Assembly: GCA_046541115.1 (NCBI GenBank)
Contig: JBKHDX010000133.1
Location: forward strand, 1-13,316
DNA: 13,316 nt
DNA from: Jaaginema sp046541115
GTDB lineage: Bacteria; Cyanobacteriota; Cyanobacteriia; Cyanobacteriales; Spirulinaceae
Direction of reading: 5' to 3'
In this document: positions 1-7,552 of the stretch, piece by piece
Position numbering within the stretch: position 1 is the first letter of the stretch
Layout of the letters: each line of letters opens with the position of its first letter
Program-made: the position numbers and the translations under genes
The notes under the pieces: model-generated
Told to the model about the DNA's origin: nothing
What the model saw: only the letters and a program-made list of their open reading frames with translations
Database searches by the model: none

Positions 1-72
1 GGGGAAACCCCGCCCCTACTGCCCAAAAAACTGATGACTGATGACTGATAACTGATAACTGAAAAAAGCTGC
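1..72. repeat. Heptanucleotide short tandem repeat downstream of the TVP38 gene
   Basis: Positions 31-65 read as five consecutive 7-mers: CTGATGA twice, CTGATAA twice, then CTGAAAA. Such short tandemly repeated repetitive sequences are common between genes in filamentous cyanobacteria, and no coding role is expected. The first 11 bases (GGGGAAACCCC) form a small perfect hairpin, possibly half of a larger element cut by the window edge. The repeat follows the stop codon of the minus-strand membrane protein gene, so it lies in that transcript's 3' region. No convincing U-tract terminator is visible there. Confidence 0.75.
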
Positions 73-822
73 CTAAGACTCCGATCGCGCCGATGTAACG
101 TCACCTTCAGCTACATTGGGAGAATCCGAGTCTTTATCTTCGATTTGACGATCGAGGGCTTTTTTGGCAATTTTGGTAACATACCAAGTGACTGCGATCG
201 TGGCGATAACGCCGATAATATTGAGAATGAGACGGACGCGATCGCCACTTCCGGTAGCAGCAATACGGGGAAGATAGCCCAAATATACATAAGCCACTGT
301 CCCCGGCATCATACCAATCCACGACGCGAGGACATAATCTCCCAGGGAAACTTGGGTTACGCCAAAGGCATAATTCAGGAAAACAAAGGGAAAAACGGGA
401 GAAAGTCGGGTTAAGCCGACAATTTTCCAGCCTTCTTTCGCGACGGCGTTATCAATGGCTTTGAATCGCGGTTGTTTTTCGATTTGCTTGGATACCCAAC
501 CCCGCGCGAGATAACGACCAATCAAAAATGATACGGTTGCGGCTAGGGTAGAAGCCACGGAGACGAGAATTGAGCCTTTGACGACACCGAAAATAAATCC
601 GGCACCGAGGGTTAAAACTGCCCCGGAAATGAGGAATACTGAGGCAACGATATAAATGGCAATAAACGCGATCGCCCCCCAAGCCCCTAAGCCTTCAATC
701 CAGTTTAAAGCAGTTTCGAGTAAAGCGTTAATTTGACTGAATAAACCAAACATTTGAGCCGCGATAATCGCTCCAGCAACAACAACAAAGATGGCGATAA
801 ATTTCAGGATTTTCTGATTCAA
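73..822 (-). CDS. TVP38/TMEM64 (SNARE-associated/DedA-like) membrane protein
   Basis: This is an integral membrane protein of about 249 residues. It has a hydrophobic N-terminal helix, then the TVP38/TMEM64 core: a glycine-rich re-entrant-like stretch (around residues 62-85, with AGFIFGV), the conserved R-x-SPVFPF-FLNYAFGVT segment (about 138-157), and GTVAYVYLGYLP (about 175-186). A last helix and a charged tail follow. I chose the TTG at 822 because GGAGG (831-835 on the + strand as CCTCC) lies 8 nt upstream. The frame also stays open to a TTG at 870, which would overlap arsS by 22 bp but has no ribosome site. The family is linked to lipid scrambling or ion/metabolite transport, with no settled substrate. 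Its position 26 bp after arsS suggests an accessory, perhaps transport, role in arsenic handling; that is inference. Confidence 0.87.
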   Translation of the reverse strand: MNQKILKFIAIFVVVAGAIIAAQMFGLFSQINALLETALNWIEGLGAWGAIAFIAIYIVASVFLISGAVLTLGAGFIFGVVKGSILVSVASTLAATVSFLIGRYLARGWVSKQIEKQPRFKAIDNAVAKEGWKIVGLTRLSPVFPFVFLNYAFGVTQVSLGDYVLASWIGMMPGTVAYVYLGYLPRIAATGSGDRVRLILNIIGVIATIAVTWYVTKIAKKALDRQIEDKDSDSPNVAEGDVTSARSES

Positions 823-848
823 AATTGAATCCTCCGATTGCTTGAGTT

Positions 849-1862
849 TTAAATTAATGAGCCGCCACAACTAGAGCCACTTCCGGCGGTACAACCGTAG
901 CAATAGGGGGCAGTTTGAATGGTAGAAATTAAGTCTAAATTATTGGCTGCTAATAACTTAGAAACCGTCACGACTTCCCCGTTAGGCATTTTTGCGGGTA
1001 AATTTTCCATTTGGTTAAAGTCGCAGTCGTAAACATTACCCAGGTAATCGACAGAAAGCTCGTTGCGACACATCAACTGCGGCACAGTTTCGCTGTTGTA
1101 GTTATCTTCTAAAAAGCGTAAATACGTTTGATGCCAGCCTCGACGCTGAAAGTATTGTTTAGTGCGACCAATGGGCAGATTAGTAATGGTAAGAAGATGA
1201 TTGAATTGAATGCCAAAATATTCTTCTAAGTAGGCTTTATAATCCTTTTCTAGCTTTTCTTGAGCCGGAGGAAGATTAAAGTCTTCGCTCATGGGTAAAG
1301 CAGGATTATAAACCAAGTCTACAATTAATTTGGGGTCGCGTCCGTATCCCCAAGCATTCAATTGTTGTAATGCTTTTATCGATTCTTCATAAACGCCTGC
1401 TCCTCTTTGCTTATCGACGTTACTTTGTAAATAGCAAGGTAGAGAAGCCACAACCCGCACTTTATGTTGTGCGAAGTATTGCGGTAATTCTTCAAACCCC
1501 GGCTCAAAAAAGATGGTTAAATTTGACCGGACAATAATCTCTTTATTTTGGGCAAAAGCAGCTTCGACTATGGGCTTAAAGCCATAGTTCATTTCCGGCG
1601 CACCTCCGGTTAAGTCTACGGTTTGAATCTGGGGAAAACGGTTGATAATTTCGATTAACTGTTCGCAGACTTCTGGGGATAATTCTTCGGTACGTTTGGG
1701 CCCGGCTTCAACGTGACAATGGGTACAAGCGAGATTACATCTACGCCCTAAGTTGATTTGTAAAACGCTTATTTGCTGTTTGCGAAGGGGTTGTTTAATT
1801 TTGTCTTGGAAAGGAGTTAGTTTTGTGTTTTTAGCGGCAGATTTTTGATGGATTTGTGTCAT
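849..1862 (-). CDS. arsS: Arsenosugar biosynthesis radical SAM protein ArsS
   Basis: This 337-residue protein is full length for the ArsS family. The radical SAM cluster motif is Cys42-x3-Cys46-x2-Cys49 (RCNLACTHC), followed by the family-typical HVEAGP. A glycine-rich SAM-contact motif, DLTGGAPEMN, lies near residues 98-107. The C-terminal half carries further cysteines: MCRNELSVDYLGNVYDCDFNQ, and a tail with Cys321, Cys324 and Cys332 (CYGC...SSCGG). These are the SPASM-like/ArsS C-terminal ligands. In known pathways ArsS adds the 5'-deoxyadenosyl group of SAM to dimethylarsenite, giving the precursor of oxo-arsenosugars. It lies 88 bp downstream of arsM on the same strand, which fits the pathway order. 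No strong Shine-Dalgarno precedes its ATG. The intervening terminator hairpin suggests partial read-through from the arsM promoter. Confidence 0.95.
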   Translation of the reverse strand: MTQIHQKSAAKNTKLTPFQDKIKQPLRKQQISVLQINLGRRCNLACTHCHVEAGPKRTEELSPEVCEQLIEIINRFPQIQTVDLTGGAPEMNYGFKPIVEAAFAQNKEIIVRSNLTIFFEPGFEELPQYFAQHKVRVVASLPCYLQSNVDKQRGAGVYEESIKALQQLNAWGYGRDPKLIVDLVYNPALPMSEDFNLPPAQEKLEKDYKAYLEEYFGIQFNHLLTITNLPIGRTKQYFQRRGWHQTYLRFLEDNYNSETVPQLMCRNELSVDYLGNVYDCDFNQMENLPAKMPNGEVVTVSKLLAANNLDLISTIQTAPYCYGCTAGSGSSCGGSLI

Positions 1863-1903
1863 TAGTAGGAATTCAATGGATTTAATGGCAATATTAAGAA
1901 AAG

Positions 1904-1935
1904 CAAGACGGAAGAAATACTACTGTTCCGTCTTG
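1904..1935 (-). terminator. Intrinsic terminator or attenuator between arsM and arsS
   Basis: CAAGACGGAA (1904-1913) and TTCCGTCTTG (1926-1935) pair perfectly as a 10-bp stem around a 12-nt loop. Read on the minus strand, the hairpin begins 15 bp after the arsM stop codon. It is followed by CTTTTCTTAAT, a U-rich tract. This is a convincing Rho-independent terminator shape in the middle of what otherwise looks like an operon. No separate strong promoter for arsS is evident in the remaining 40 bp. Confidence 0.75.
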
Positions 1936-1950
1936 ACTAAGCAGTGAAAA

Positions 1951-3141
1951 CTAACAGCAGCTACTCGAATCACAACTGGGAGTATTTGTGGTTTGGGTGA
2001 CTTGATAATCTGCCCCTTTTGTTTCTTTGGGGTTACGAATTTGAGGGCGATCTCCCGTGAATTTTTCGGCTTGGTCTAGGGGAATTTCTTGATAGGGTTC
2101 GATGGCAATGATATCTTTAGCATAAGGGCTATCGGGTTGGGTTAAAATCTGAAAGGTTTTATCGCAAACTGCCACGCGATCGCCCCGACGATAAGTATTA
2201 TTATCATCGTCTTGAACTTGTTGCCAAGGGCCTTTATAAATAACGGCTTGATTGCGCTCCCAAGCATCTCCTTCTTTACCTTTATAAGCGCTCACCGTCA
2301 TTGAGCGAAATTCAATGCCATTTACCACTTGCCAAGGCTCTTTTTGATAGGAAAGAATTGAGATGCCATAAAACCCTGCGGCTGCAAACATTTTCAAGAA
2401 ATCTGCTTCGAGAAATGCCCCGGAAATACAGCCACTCCATAAGTCCGGGTCGCTCATCATTTCCGGTGTCGGCACTTCGTCGCAGACAATATCGGAAATA
2501 ACAGCCCGTCCGCCTTTTTTCAAAACGCGATAAATTTCTTGAAACAATTGTTTTTTGTCTTCAGGACGTACTAAATTTAAGACACAGTTAGATACAACTA
2601 CATCAACGGTATTATCTGCAACGAGAGGATGTTGCTGTCGTTGCTCAGAAGCTTTGATTTCTAAAGCAGTCAGTCCCGTAACAGAATCGATGGGGTGAGA
2701 TTTTAGCCAACTGTTGAGTTTGTCTAAATCGAGCTTTAAGTCTTGGATTTTACCCTTGACAAAGCGCACATTATTATAGCCCAGTTTTTGACTTATTTCT
2801 GGCTGATATTTACGTGCCAGATTCAGCATCTCGTCGTTAAAATCAACCCCGATCACTTGGCCTGAATTTCCAACTTTTTGCGCTAGGATGTAACAATTTT
2901 TTCCGGCTCCAGATCCCAAATCAACTACAGTTTCGCCGGGTTTGACATAGCGAGTTGGGTCGCCACAACCATAGTCTTTTTCAATGATTTCTTGTGGTAA
3001 AATGGCAAGATAATTGTTATCGTATTCTGTCGGACAACAAAGACTCGCTTCTCGCTGTTTGGCTCCGGCTTGATAACGCTCTAAAACAGCATTTTCGAGA
3101 TGATCGAGGGAGGATTGGGAATTGAGGGTTGTATCTGTCAT
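1951..3141 (-). CDS. arsM: Arsenite S-adenosylmethionine methyltransferase ArsM
   Basis: This 396-residue class I methyltransferase has motif I VVDLGSGAGKN at residues 72-82 and the acidic ribose-binding residue of motif II at Asp100 (VIGVDFNDEM). As(III)-ligand cysteines typical of ArsM are present: Cys35/Cys36 (SLCCPTEYD), Cys186 (VSNCVLNL) and Cys238 (LWSGCISGAF). A C-terminal domain after about residue 290 ends in a cysteine-rich tail with Cys390, Cys395 and Cys396. The length and C-terminal domain match the form found beside ArsS, which supplies methylated arsenic for arsenosugar synthesis, rather than the shorter stand-alone forms. The ATG at 3141 follows AAGG at 4 nt spacing. It is the first gene of the minus-strand cluster and is presumably cytosolic. 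I see no arsR or recognisable ArsR operator in the window, so the regulator, if any, lies elsewhere. Confidence 0.96.
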   Translation of the reverse strand: MTDTTLNSQSSLDHLENAVLERYQAGAKQREASLCCPTEYDNNYLAILPQEIIEKDYGCGDPTRYVKPGETVVDLGSGAGKNCYILAQKVGNSGQVIGVDFNDEMLNLARKYQPEISQKLGYNNVRFVKGKIQDLKLDLDKLNSWLKSHPIDSVTGLTALEIKASEQRQQHPLVADNTVDVVVSNCVLNLVRPEDKKQLFQEIYRVLKKGGRAVISDIVCDEVPTPEMMSDPDLWSGCISGAFLEADFLKMFAAAGFYGISILSYQKEPWQVVNGIEFRSMTVSAYKGKEGDAWERNQAVIYKGPWQQVQDDDNNTYRRGDRVAVCDKTFQILTQPDSPYAKDIIAIEPYQEIPLDQAEKFTGDRPQIRNPKETKGADYQVTQTTNTPSCDSSSCC

Positions 3142-3181
3142 AACACCTTAAGTTACAGTCAATTTAGTCCTCAGTTTAGGA

Positions 3182-3210
3182 TACATAGGTTTGCATCCAC
3201 TGAGTTTCAA
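3182..3210 (-). promoter_or_regulatory. arsM: Candidate promoter of arsM
   Basis: On the minus strand TTGAAA (3205-3210) is followed after 17 bp by TATGTA (3182-3187), about 40 bp upstream of the arsM ATG. The -35 and spacing are good but the -10 matches the consensus poorly, so this is only a candidate. Further upstream an inverted repeat TGAGAA-N13-TTCTCA (3260-3284) could be a regulator site. Confidence 0.3.
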
Positions 3211-3397
3211 TTTTCTTAGCATACTGATTTTATTTAAAGGGTCGCACCTGAAATTTTCCTGAGAATTTCCTGTAGGATTTCTCAAGCCAGGGAATCGAAG
3301 TGTGATTTTCACTTATTTGGTTTTTGTTGGCAATATAAGCTAATTTTCGTAGATAATATAAATCATTGAGCAATAAAGCAGCTTTTTCCTTAAAATT

Positions 3398-3417
3398 AAT
3401 ACGGTTTTAACTGTATT
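3398..3417 (-). terminator. Weak hairpin after the small membrane-protein gene
   Basis: AATACGGTT and AACTGTATT pair around a TT loop with one G-T type mismatch. On the minus strand the hairpin starts 15 bp after the stop codon at 3433 and is followed by AATTTTAAGG. The stem is AT-rich, so termination would be weak; an operator palindrome is the alternative reading. Confidence 0.35.
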
Positions 3418-3432
3418 GCTATTTCTCGGTTT

Positions 3433-3768
3433 TTACGCAAACCACAAAAAGGCGATCAAAACTGCGGTTAAGATTAACGCAAAAATGACCGCCCACACTA
3501 CGCGATGGCTCAAAATCCCGATGGTTGCGACGACGGCCACCGCTAACAGGAAAACGCCTAAATAGGCGATATTCTGCCCCGTTTTGTTGATCAGGAGGCT
3601 GTCTAAGTCGGGGTCGTCTTCGATGGCTTCTAGGGGTGTTTCTGGTTGGCTGAGGGTAGATTGTGCATCACTCACCCACCCCAACTCTAGCTGTATTGCA
3701 GGGATGGGGGAGGGGGTAGAGTGTTGTAGGGAAACGGGAAACAGGAGAAAAGCAATTTCAGCGAACAC
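3433..3768 (-). CDS. Small hypothetical two-helix membrane protein
   Basis: I do not recognise a named family. The frame encodes 111 residues. A short hydrophobic N-terminus (MFAEIAFLLFPVSL) may be a signal or anchor. A proline/acidic linker with EAIEDDPDLDSLL spans about residues 40-60. Two adjacent hydrophobic helices follow (about 66-86 and 88-110), and the protein ends almost immediately after the second. This layout resembles many uncharacterised cyanobacterial membrane peptides. The start is a GTG, preceded by AGG at about 8 nt; the true start could be internal. It is separated from its neighbours by 81 bp and about 290 bp, so it is probably its own transcription unit. The long GC-rich linker frame with sensible residue composition favours a real gene. 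Confidence 0.6.
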   Translation of the reverse strand: MFAEIAFLLFPVSLQHSTPSPIPAIQLELGWVSDAQSTLSQPETPLEAIEDDPDLDSLLINKTGQNIAYLGVFLLAVAVVATIGILSHRVVWAVIFALILTAVLIAFLWFA

Positions 3769-3794
3769 AATTTAAGCCTAAAATCTAGAACCAC

Positions 3795-3812
3795 TCAATG
3801 AATATACATTGA
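3795..3812 (-). promoter_or_regulatory. Palindrome enclosing a possible -10 box upstream of the small membrane-protein gene
   Basis: TCAATG and CATTGA form 6-bp inverted arms around AATATA. Read on the minus strand the central six bases are TATATT, a 5/6 match to a -10 box, placed about 33 bp before the GTG start. No good -35 is present at 17 bp. This could be an operator overlapping a promoter. Confidence 0.3.
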
Positions 3813-3849
3813 CACCCATTATTTTTGACTGTAATACTAAGCCATCCGT

Positions 3850-5124
3850 TTAAGCTTTTTCAGCCATCTCTACTGAACTACCATAACGCTGAAAAATTTC
3901 ATCAATCATCCATTCGGCAGTAACTTTAAAATTGTGAATTGGCGTTGGTAGCAATTCAAGATACATGGCTTGTCGGATTAAATGGCCGGGTTTTCCTGTG
4001 ACTTGAAAACGGTCAAAGAGGTTAGCCGCACTATCTTTAAGACCTAGCTTGAGCATCGATCCTCGGAGGTTCACATCTGCTGGGGTAAGTTCTTTGCCGT
4101 CGCAAAGATTGTTAATATTATGGGCGATGGTTGCTCCTTCTTGGTAAGCCACTTGCGCCAAGGGGGGTAAAATACATTCTTGTTCGGCGGCACAGTCACC
4201 CCCGGCAAAAACTTCGGGAAAGTCGGGTAATTGCAATGTAGGTTTGACCATGACGCGACCGTGGCGATCGCGATTGGTTTGGGGAATCGGTAACTGTCGA
4301 ATCAGAGGATGACAGCACACCCCCGCCGTCCAGAGAAACGTGGCTTGGGGTAGAGTGTGAGTTTGGTCTTGGTATTGATACACGATGCGATCGCGTTTCA
4401 CCTCAGTCACCCTATGCTCAAAGCACAACTCAACGGGAAGGGTACGTTGTTGCAGGGATTTTCGCGCGATATCTCGCACCTGAGCGTTAATATCTTCTTG
4501 TAAAATCTCTGTGTCTTTCTCGAACAACAACAATCGCAAATCTTGGGGATCGCCGCCTAAGTCAGCGTACCAATTCGGTAACAAATCCCCTAAGGTTCCG
4601 GCCAATTCTACCCCAGCCGGGCCGCCTCCCATACAAGCTACAGTCAAGAGTTGCTGGCGTTTTTGCGAATCTGAGGTTTGACTGGCTTGTTGCAGACAAG
4701 ACCGCAGATGGCGTTGCAGTTTCGAGGCATCTTGTTGATTGCGGAAAGGAAAGGAATACTCTTTTGCGCCTTCAATACCTAAATAATTAACAACACTGCC
4801 TAACGCTAACACCAAGTAATCGTAATCATAGCTTGTACCTGCGGCCAGATGAACGCAACGTTGCGGCAAATTAATGTTTTCAATGTAGCCTTGTACAAAG
4901 GTAACGTTACGGTTTTCTAAAAGTTCGTCATAGCGAGGACACACTTGTTCTGCGTCCATTTCTTCGCTGAAAAACTCATACAACAAGGGCTGAAAGGTAA
5001 AGCGATCGCTTTTATCAATTAAGATAATTTCGCGAGAACAATTGTGGCGATCGAGATGCAGGGCTGTAAATAAGCCGGTAAAGCCAGCTCCCAAAATGAC
5101 AATCGGTTGGGTGGGTTCAGTCAT
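3850..5124 (-). CDS. NDH-2-like NAD(P)/FAD-dependent oxidoreductase
   Basis: This flavoprotein of about 424 residues belongs to the type II NADH dehydrogenase (Ndb/Ndh) family. The FAD-binding Rossmann motif GAGFTGL lies near residues 12-18 after a short beta strand. The second dinucleotide motif, GGGPAGVELAG, is near residue 170 for NAD(P)H, and the late FAD motif VFAGGDCA is around residue 305. The C-terminus contains an amphipathic segment (MYLELLPTPIHNFKVTAEW) that could attach it to a membrane surface. It would oxidise NAD(P)H and reduce a quinone without proton pumping. I chose the ATG at 5124 because the FAD motif then starts at the usual place; the frame is open to a TTG at 5157. The gene begins 53 bp after the ThDP enzyme on the same strand, suggesting co-transcription. 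I cannot assign it to NdbA, NdbB or NdbC from sequence alone. Confidence 0.88.
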   Translation of the reverse strand: MTEPTQPIVILGAGFTGLFTALHLDRHNCSREIILIDKSDRFTFQPLLYEFFSEEMDAEQVCPRYDELLENRNVTFVQGYIENINLPQRCVHLAAGTSYDYDYLVLALGSVVNYLGIEGAKEYSFPFRNQQDASKLQRHLRSCLQQASQTSDSQKRQQLLTVACMGGGPAGVELAGTLGDLLPNWYADLGGDPQDLRLLLFEKDTEILQEDINAQVRDIARKSLQQRTLPVELCFEHRVTEVKRDRIVYQYQDQTHTLPQATFLWTAGVCCHPLIRQLPIPQTNRDRHGRVMVKPTLQLPDFPEVFAGGDCAAEQECILPPLAQVAYQEGATIAHNINNLCDGKELTPADVNLRGSMLKLGLKDSAANLFDRFQVTGKPGHLIRQAMYLELLPTPIHNFKVTAEWMIDEIFQRYGSSVEMAEKA

Positions 5125-5177
5125 AATGAATAATCTAGGGTAAGGTTTAGACAACAATTCCGAGGCTAGAGTTGGCT

Positions 5178-6929
5178 TTAAATCATCTCTTTGACTTGAC
5201 CAGAGAGAACCGTTAACGCGATTTTCTCGGCGTTGGGTTCACCCTGCATCATCGATTGGGCCAGCTTTTGCGCTTGGTCTTGATTCATTTTCGCAGGGAT
5301 AGGAAACTCTAGGGGATCGACGATCGCATCAATAATGACCGGGGCTTTTACCGCGAGGGCTTCGTCTAAAATGTCGCCGCAACTCTCTGGATCGTCAATC
5401 GTGAAGCCTTGACCGCCGCAAGCTCGCGCAAACGCCGCATAATCAATGGATTCAAGGTCACAGCCATATTCGGGATTGCCTAAAAAGAGCATTTGCTCCC
5501 ACTTGATTTGCCCCAGGCTATTATTTTTAATAACGATAATTTTGATCGGTAGGTTATATTTCACGCAGGTGGCAAACTCTGCCATCAGCATCGAGAAACC
5601 CCCATCTCCGACAAAAGCCACGCATTGACGGTCAGGATAAGCCAACTGGGACGCGATCGTGTAATTCATTCCACAAGCCATAGAAGCCATCATCCCGGAA
5701 ACCGAGTGCATTTGACCTTGTTTAGCTGCAATGTGTCGGGCCCACCAAGCGGTCACTGTACCCGAATCACAGGAAACAATGGCATTATCATCTAAGCGTT
5801 GACCGAGGCTGTGGGCGATTATCTGGGGTTTCAGGGGTTTTCGAGCCGGATTTTCCCGTTGATCCATCAGTTCTCGCCAATCTTGCATTTTGGCTTGAGT
5901 TTGCTGTAAAAAGCTTTGGTCTTCTTTCTCCTGAAGGCGCGGTAACAACGCATCTAAAGTCAAACGGCTATCGCTGGCTAATGCCACATCTACCGGATAG
6001 CGTAAACCAATCCGAGCCGGATCGATATCAATTTGAATCCCTTTGGCTTGTCCCGGTTGGGGTAAATATTCCATATAAGGAAAAGATGTCCCTACCATCA
6101 GCAAGGTATCGCAATCTTCCATAACTTCTTGGGAAGGTTTTGTACCGAGTAAGCCGATACAACCTGTAGTCAGGGGATGATCGTCAGCCACCACCGCTTT
6201 TCCGAGGAGGGCTTTAACAATAGGTGCGCTTAATTTTGCTGCCACTTTCTCTAAAGCTTTGCTGGCTTTTAATGCTCCTCTCCCGGCCAAAATTACGACT
6301 TTTTGACCTTCATTTAAGAGGGCTGCGGCTTGGTCTAAATTGTCTCGAGAGGGTAGAGGAATGCCTGAAGAAAATACATCCGAGGTATGGTGAGGAATGT
6401 TGCGAAATGTGCCTTGATTTTTGGCTTTTTGGGATTGGAAATCAACGGGAAAGGTAATGTGGGAAACAGCGCGATCGCGTAATGCTGCACGACAAGCCAA
6501 ATTCGTCACGGTTTCGACATGGGCAGTTCCCATTACTCGCGTATTATACCCGGCCACATCCATGAAAACTTTATCGAGATCGACATCCTGCTGAGAATGG
6601 GTATTAATCAGATCGTGGTAATGATGTCCGGTAATGGCTAATACGGGCTGACCGTCCATTTTGGCATCGTATAAGCCATTGAGTAAATGCAATCCACCCG
6701 GGCCAGATGTTGCCAAACAAACCCCCAGTTTCCCAGTATATTTGGCATAGCCACAAGCCATCAAAGCAGCGCTTTCTTCATGACGAACTTGGATAAAACG
6801 AATTTTGTCTTGGCGCTTACGCAGGGCTTCCATAATGCCATTAATGCCATCCCCCGGCAGCCCAAAAATAAATTCTACGCCCCAGTTGAGCAGGGTATCA
6901 ATCATTACATCAGATGCGGTTTTATTCAT
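5178..6929 (-). CDS. ThDP-dependent pyruvate oxidase / acetolactate synthase-like enzyme
   Basis: This 583-residue enzyme has the full three-domain layout of the POX/AHAS family. The N-terminal PYR domain has the activating glutamate in RHEESAA (Glu51) and the flavin-contact loop SGPGGLHLLNG (75-85). The central FAD-type domain has VVILAGRGA (211-219). The C-terminal PP domain has the ThDP/Mg motif from GDGGF (441-445) to NN (469-470). RHEE, the GHH-H-DLI region (101-108) and the overall length are closer to pyruvate oxidase/pyruvate:quinone dehydrogenase (PoxB) than to biosynthetic AHAS large subunit. It would decarboxylate pyruvate to acetate or acetyl-phosphate, with electrons going to quinone or oxygen. 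The substrate is not proven. The ATG at 6929 follows a good AAGGA site. It lies upstream of the NDH-2-like gene and divergent from ldh. Confidence 0.88.
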   Translation of the reverse strand: MNKTASDVMIDTLLNWGVEFIFGLPGDGINGIMEALRKRQDKIRFIQVRHEESAALMACGYAKYTGKLGVCLATSGPGGLHLLNGLYDAKMDGQPVLAITGHHYHDLINTHSQQDVDLDKVFMDVAGYNTRVMGTAHVETVTNLACRAALRDRAVSHITFPVDFQSQKAKNQGTFRNIPHHTSDVFSSGIPLPSRDNLDQAAALLNEGQKVVILAGRGALKASKALEKVAAKLSAPIVKALLGKAVVADDHPLTTGCIGLLGTKPSQEVMEDCDTLLMVGTSFPYMEYLPQPGQAKGIQIDIDPARIGLRYPVDVALASDSRLTLDALLPRLQEKEDQSFLQQTQAKMQDWRELMDQRENPARKPLKPQIIAHSLGQRLDDNAIVSCDSGTVTAWWARHIAAKQGQMHSVSGMMASMACGMNYTIASQLAYPDRQCVAFVGDGGFSMLMAEFATCVKYNLPIKIIVIKNNSLGQIKWEQMLFLGNPEYGCDLESIDYAAFARACGGQGFTIDDPESCGDILDEALAVKAPVIIDAIVDPLEFPIPAKMNQDQAQKLAQSMMQGEPNAEKIALTVLSGQVKEMI

Positions 6930-7552
6930 TTCTTTTCCTTGTTATAACGTCTGGCTCGATATGATTTTGGACAAGAAGCTATTTCTCAAAATACAAAAAA
7001 CCATAAGCACCTGCTCAGAATTATTTACCCATTTATTTTCGCTGTAACCCTTGCTGAATAAGGATTTTGGAATTTGGCAATAGATAATTTATTCAATGTA
7101 AGAGCTTAGAAATTTTGATACTTTTAAGGTCAATCCCAGTCTTCTTGCAATATATCTAAAGCTTAGAATTACAACTCTCTAGAGTTCTTCCATCACAAGA
7201 GAGATATCCCAAGGGCGAAAAATTTGTGGGCAAATGGCAATACTGCCATCTGTCATAAAAAGAGAGCTTTTGCGGGTTAGTCATTATTCAAGGAAATGCG
7301 CGATCGCCTTTGTTTTTTACAAAACTGAGTCGAGAAGTAAGATTTTATCAAAATATGTTTTGATTTACATTTAGCTTCGATTAAATATAAGTCTCATCCA
7401 TAGGGAAATAATCTCTGGCATTTTTAAAACCTGCCATTTTACCAAGGGCGACTTGAGAATACCTCTTTCTTAGGGCTTAACCTTTTAACAAACTATTTAT
7501 CTTACAATAATTACGATCGCAGCTATTTCTGCTTTTACTTTTAGCCAAGGTT
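6930..7552. promoter_or_regulatory. 623-bp divergent control region between the ThDP enzyme and ldh
   Basis: No coding frame of quality is visible here. The region is AT-rich with a HIP1 site at 7300-7307. It contains two inverted repeats sharing the same half-site: ATGGCA-N4-TGCCAT (7234-7249) and TGGCA-N11-TGCCA (7416-7436). CCAAGGGCGA occurs twice in direct orientation (about 7209-7218 and 7442-7451). Near ldh, TACAAT (7503-7508) is a possible -10 box 45 bp before the ATG, without a good -35. A weaker arm pair TGAATAA/TTATTCA (7055-7061, 7089-7095) lies near the other gene. Both transcripts must start in this region, so shared regulation is possible. Confidence 0.5.

Larger units (their letters stand above)
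3142..3432. other. Intergenic region upstream of arsM
   Basis: This gap of about 290 bp separates arsM from the small membrane-protein gene, both on the minus strand. It is AT-rich and shows no open frame with coding character. It holds the candidate arsM promoter, the TGAGAA/TTCTCA inverted repeat, and near its right end a near-perfect palindrome described separately. Confidence 0.6.

Noticed and set aside
31..65. Possible CRISPR array at the left edge
   Set aside because: The units are 7 bp and contiguous with no spacers, so this is a simple tandem repeat.
6687..7047. Plus-strand open frames over the start of the ThDP enzyme gene
   Set aside because: They are antisense to conserved coding sequence and show no domain or ribosome site.
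6930..7552. Possible small RNA or tRNA gene in the large gap
   Set aside because: I found no tRNA-like fold, no GGTTCGAATCC-type T-arm and no promoter-hairpin-U-tract set; only short inverted repeats are visible.
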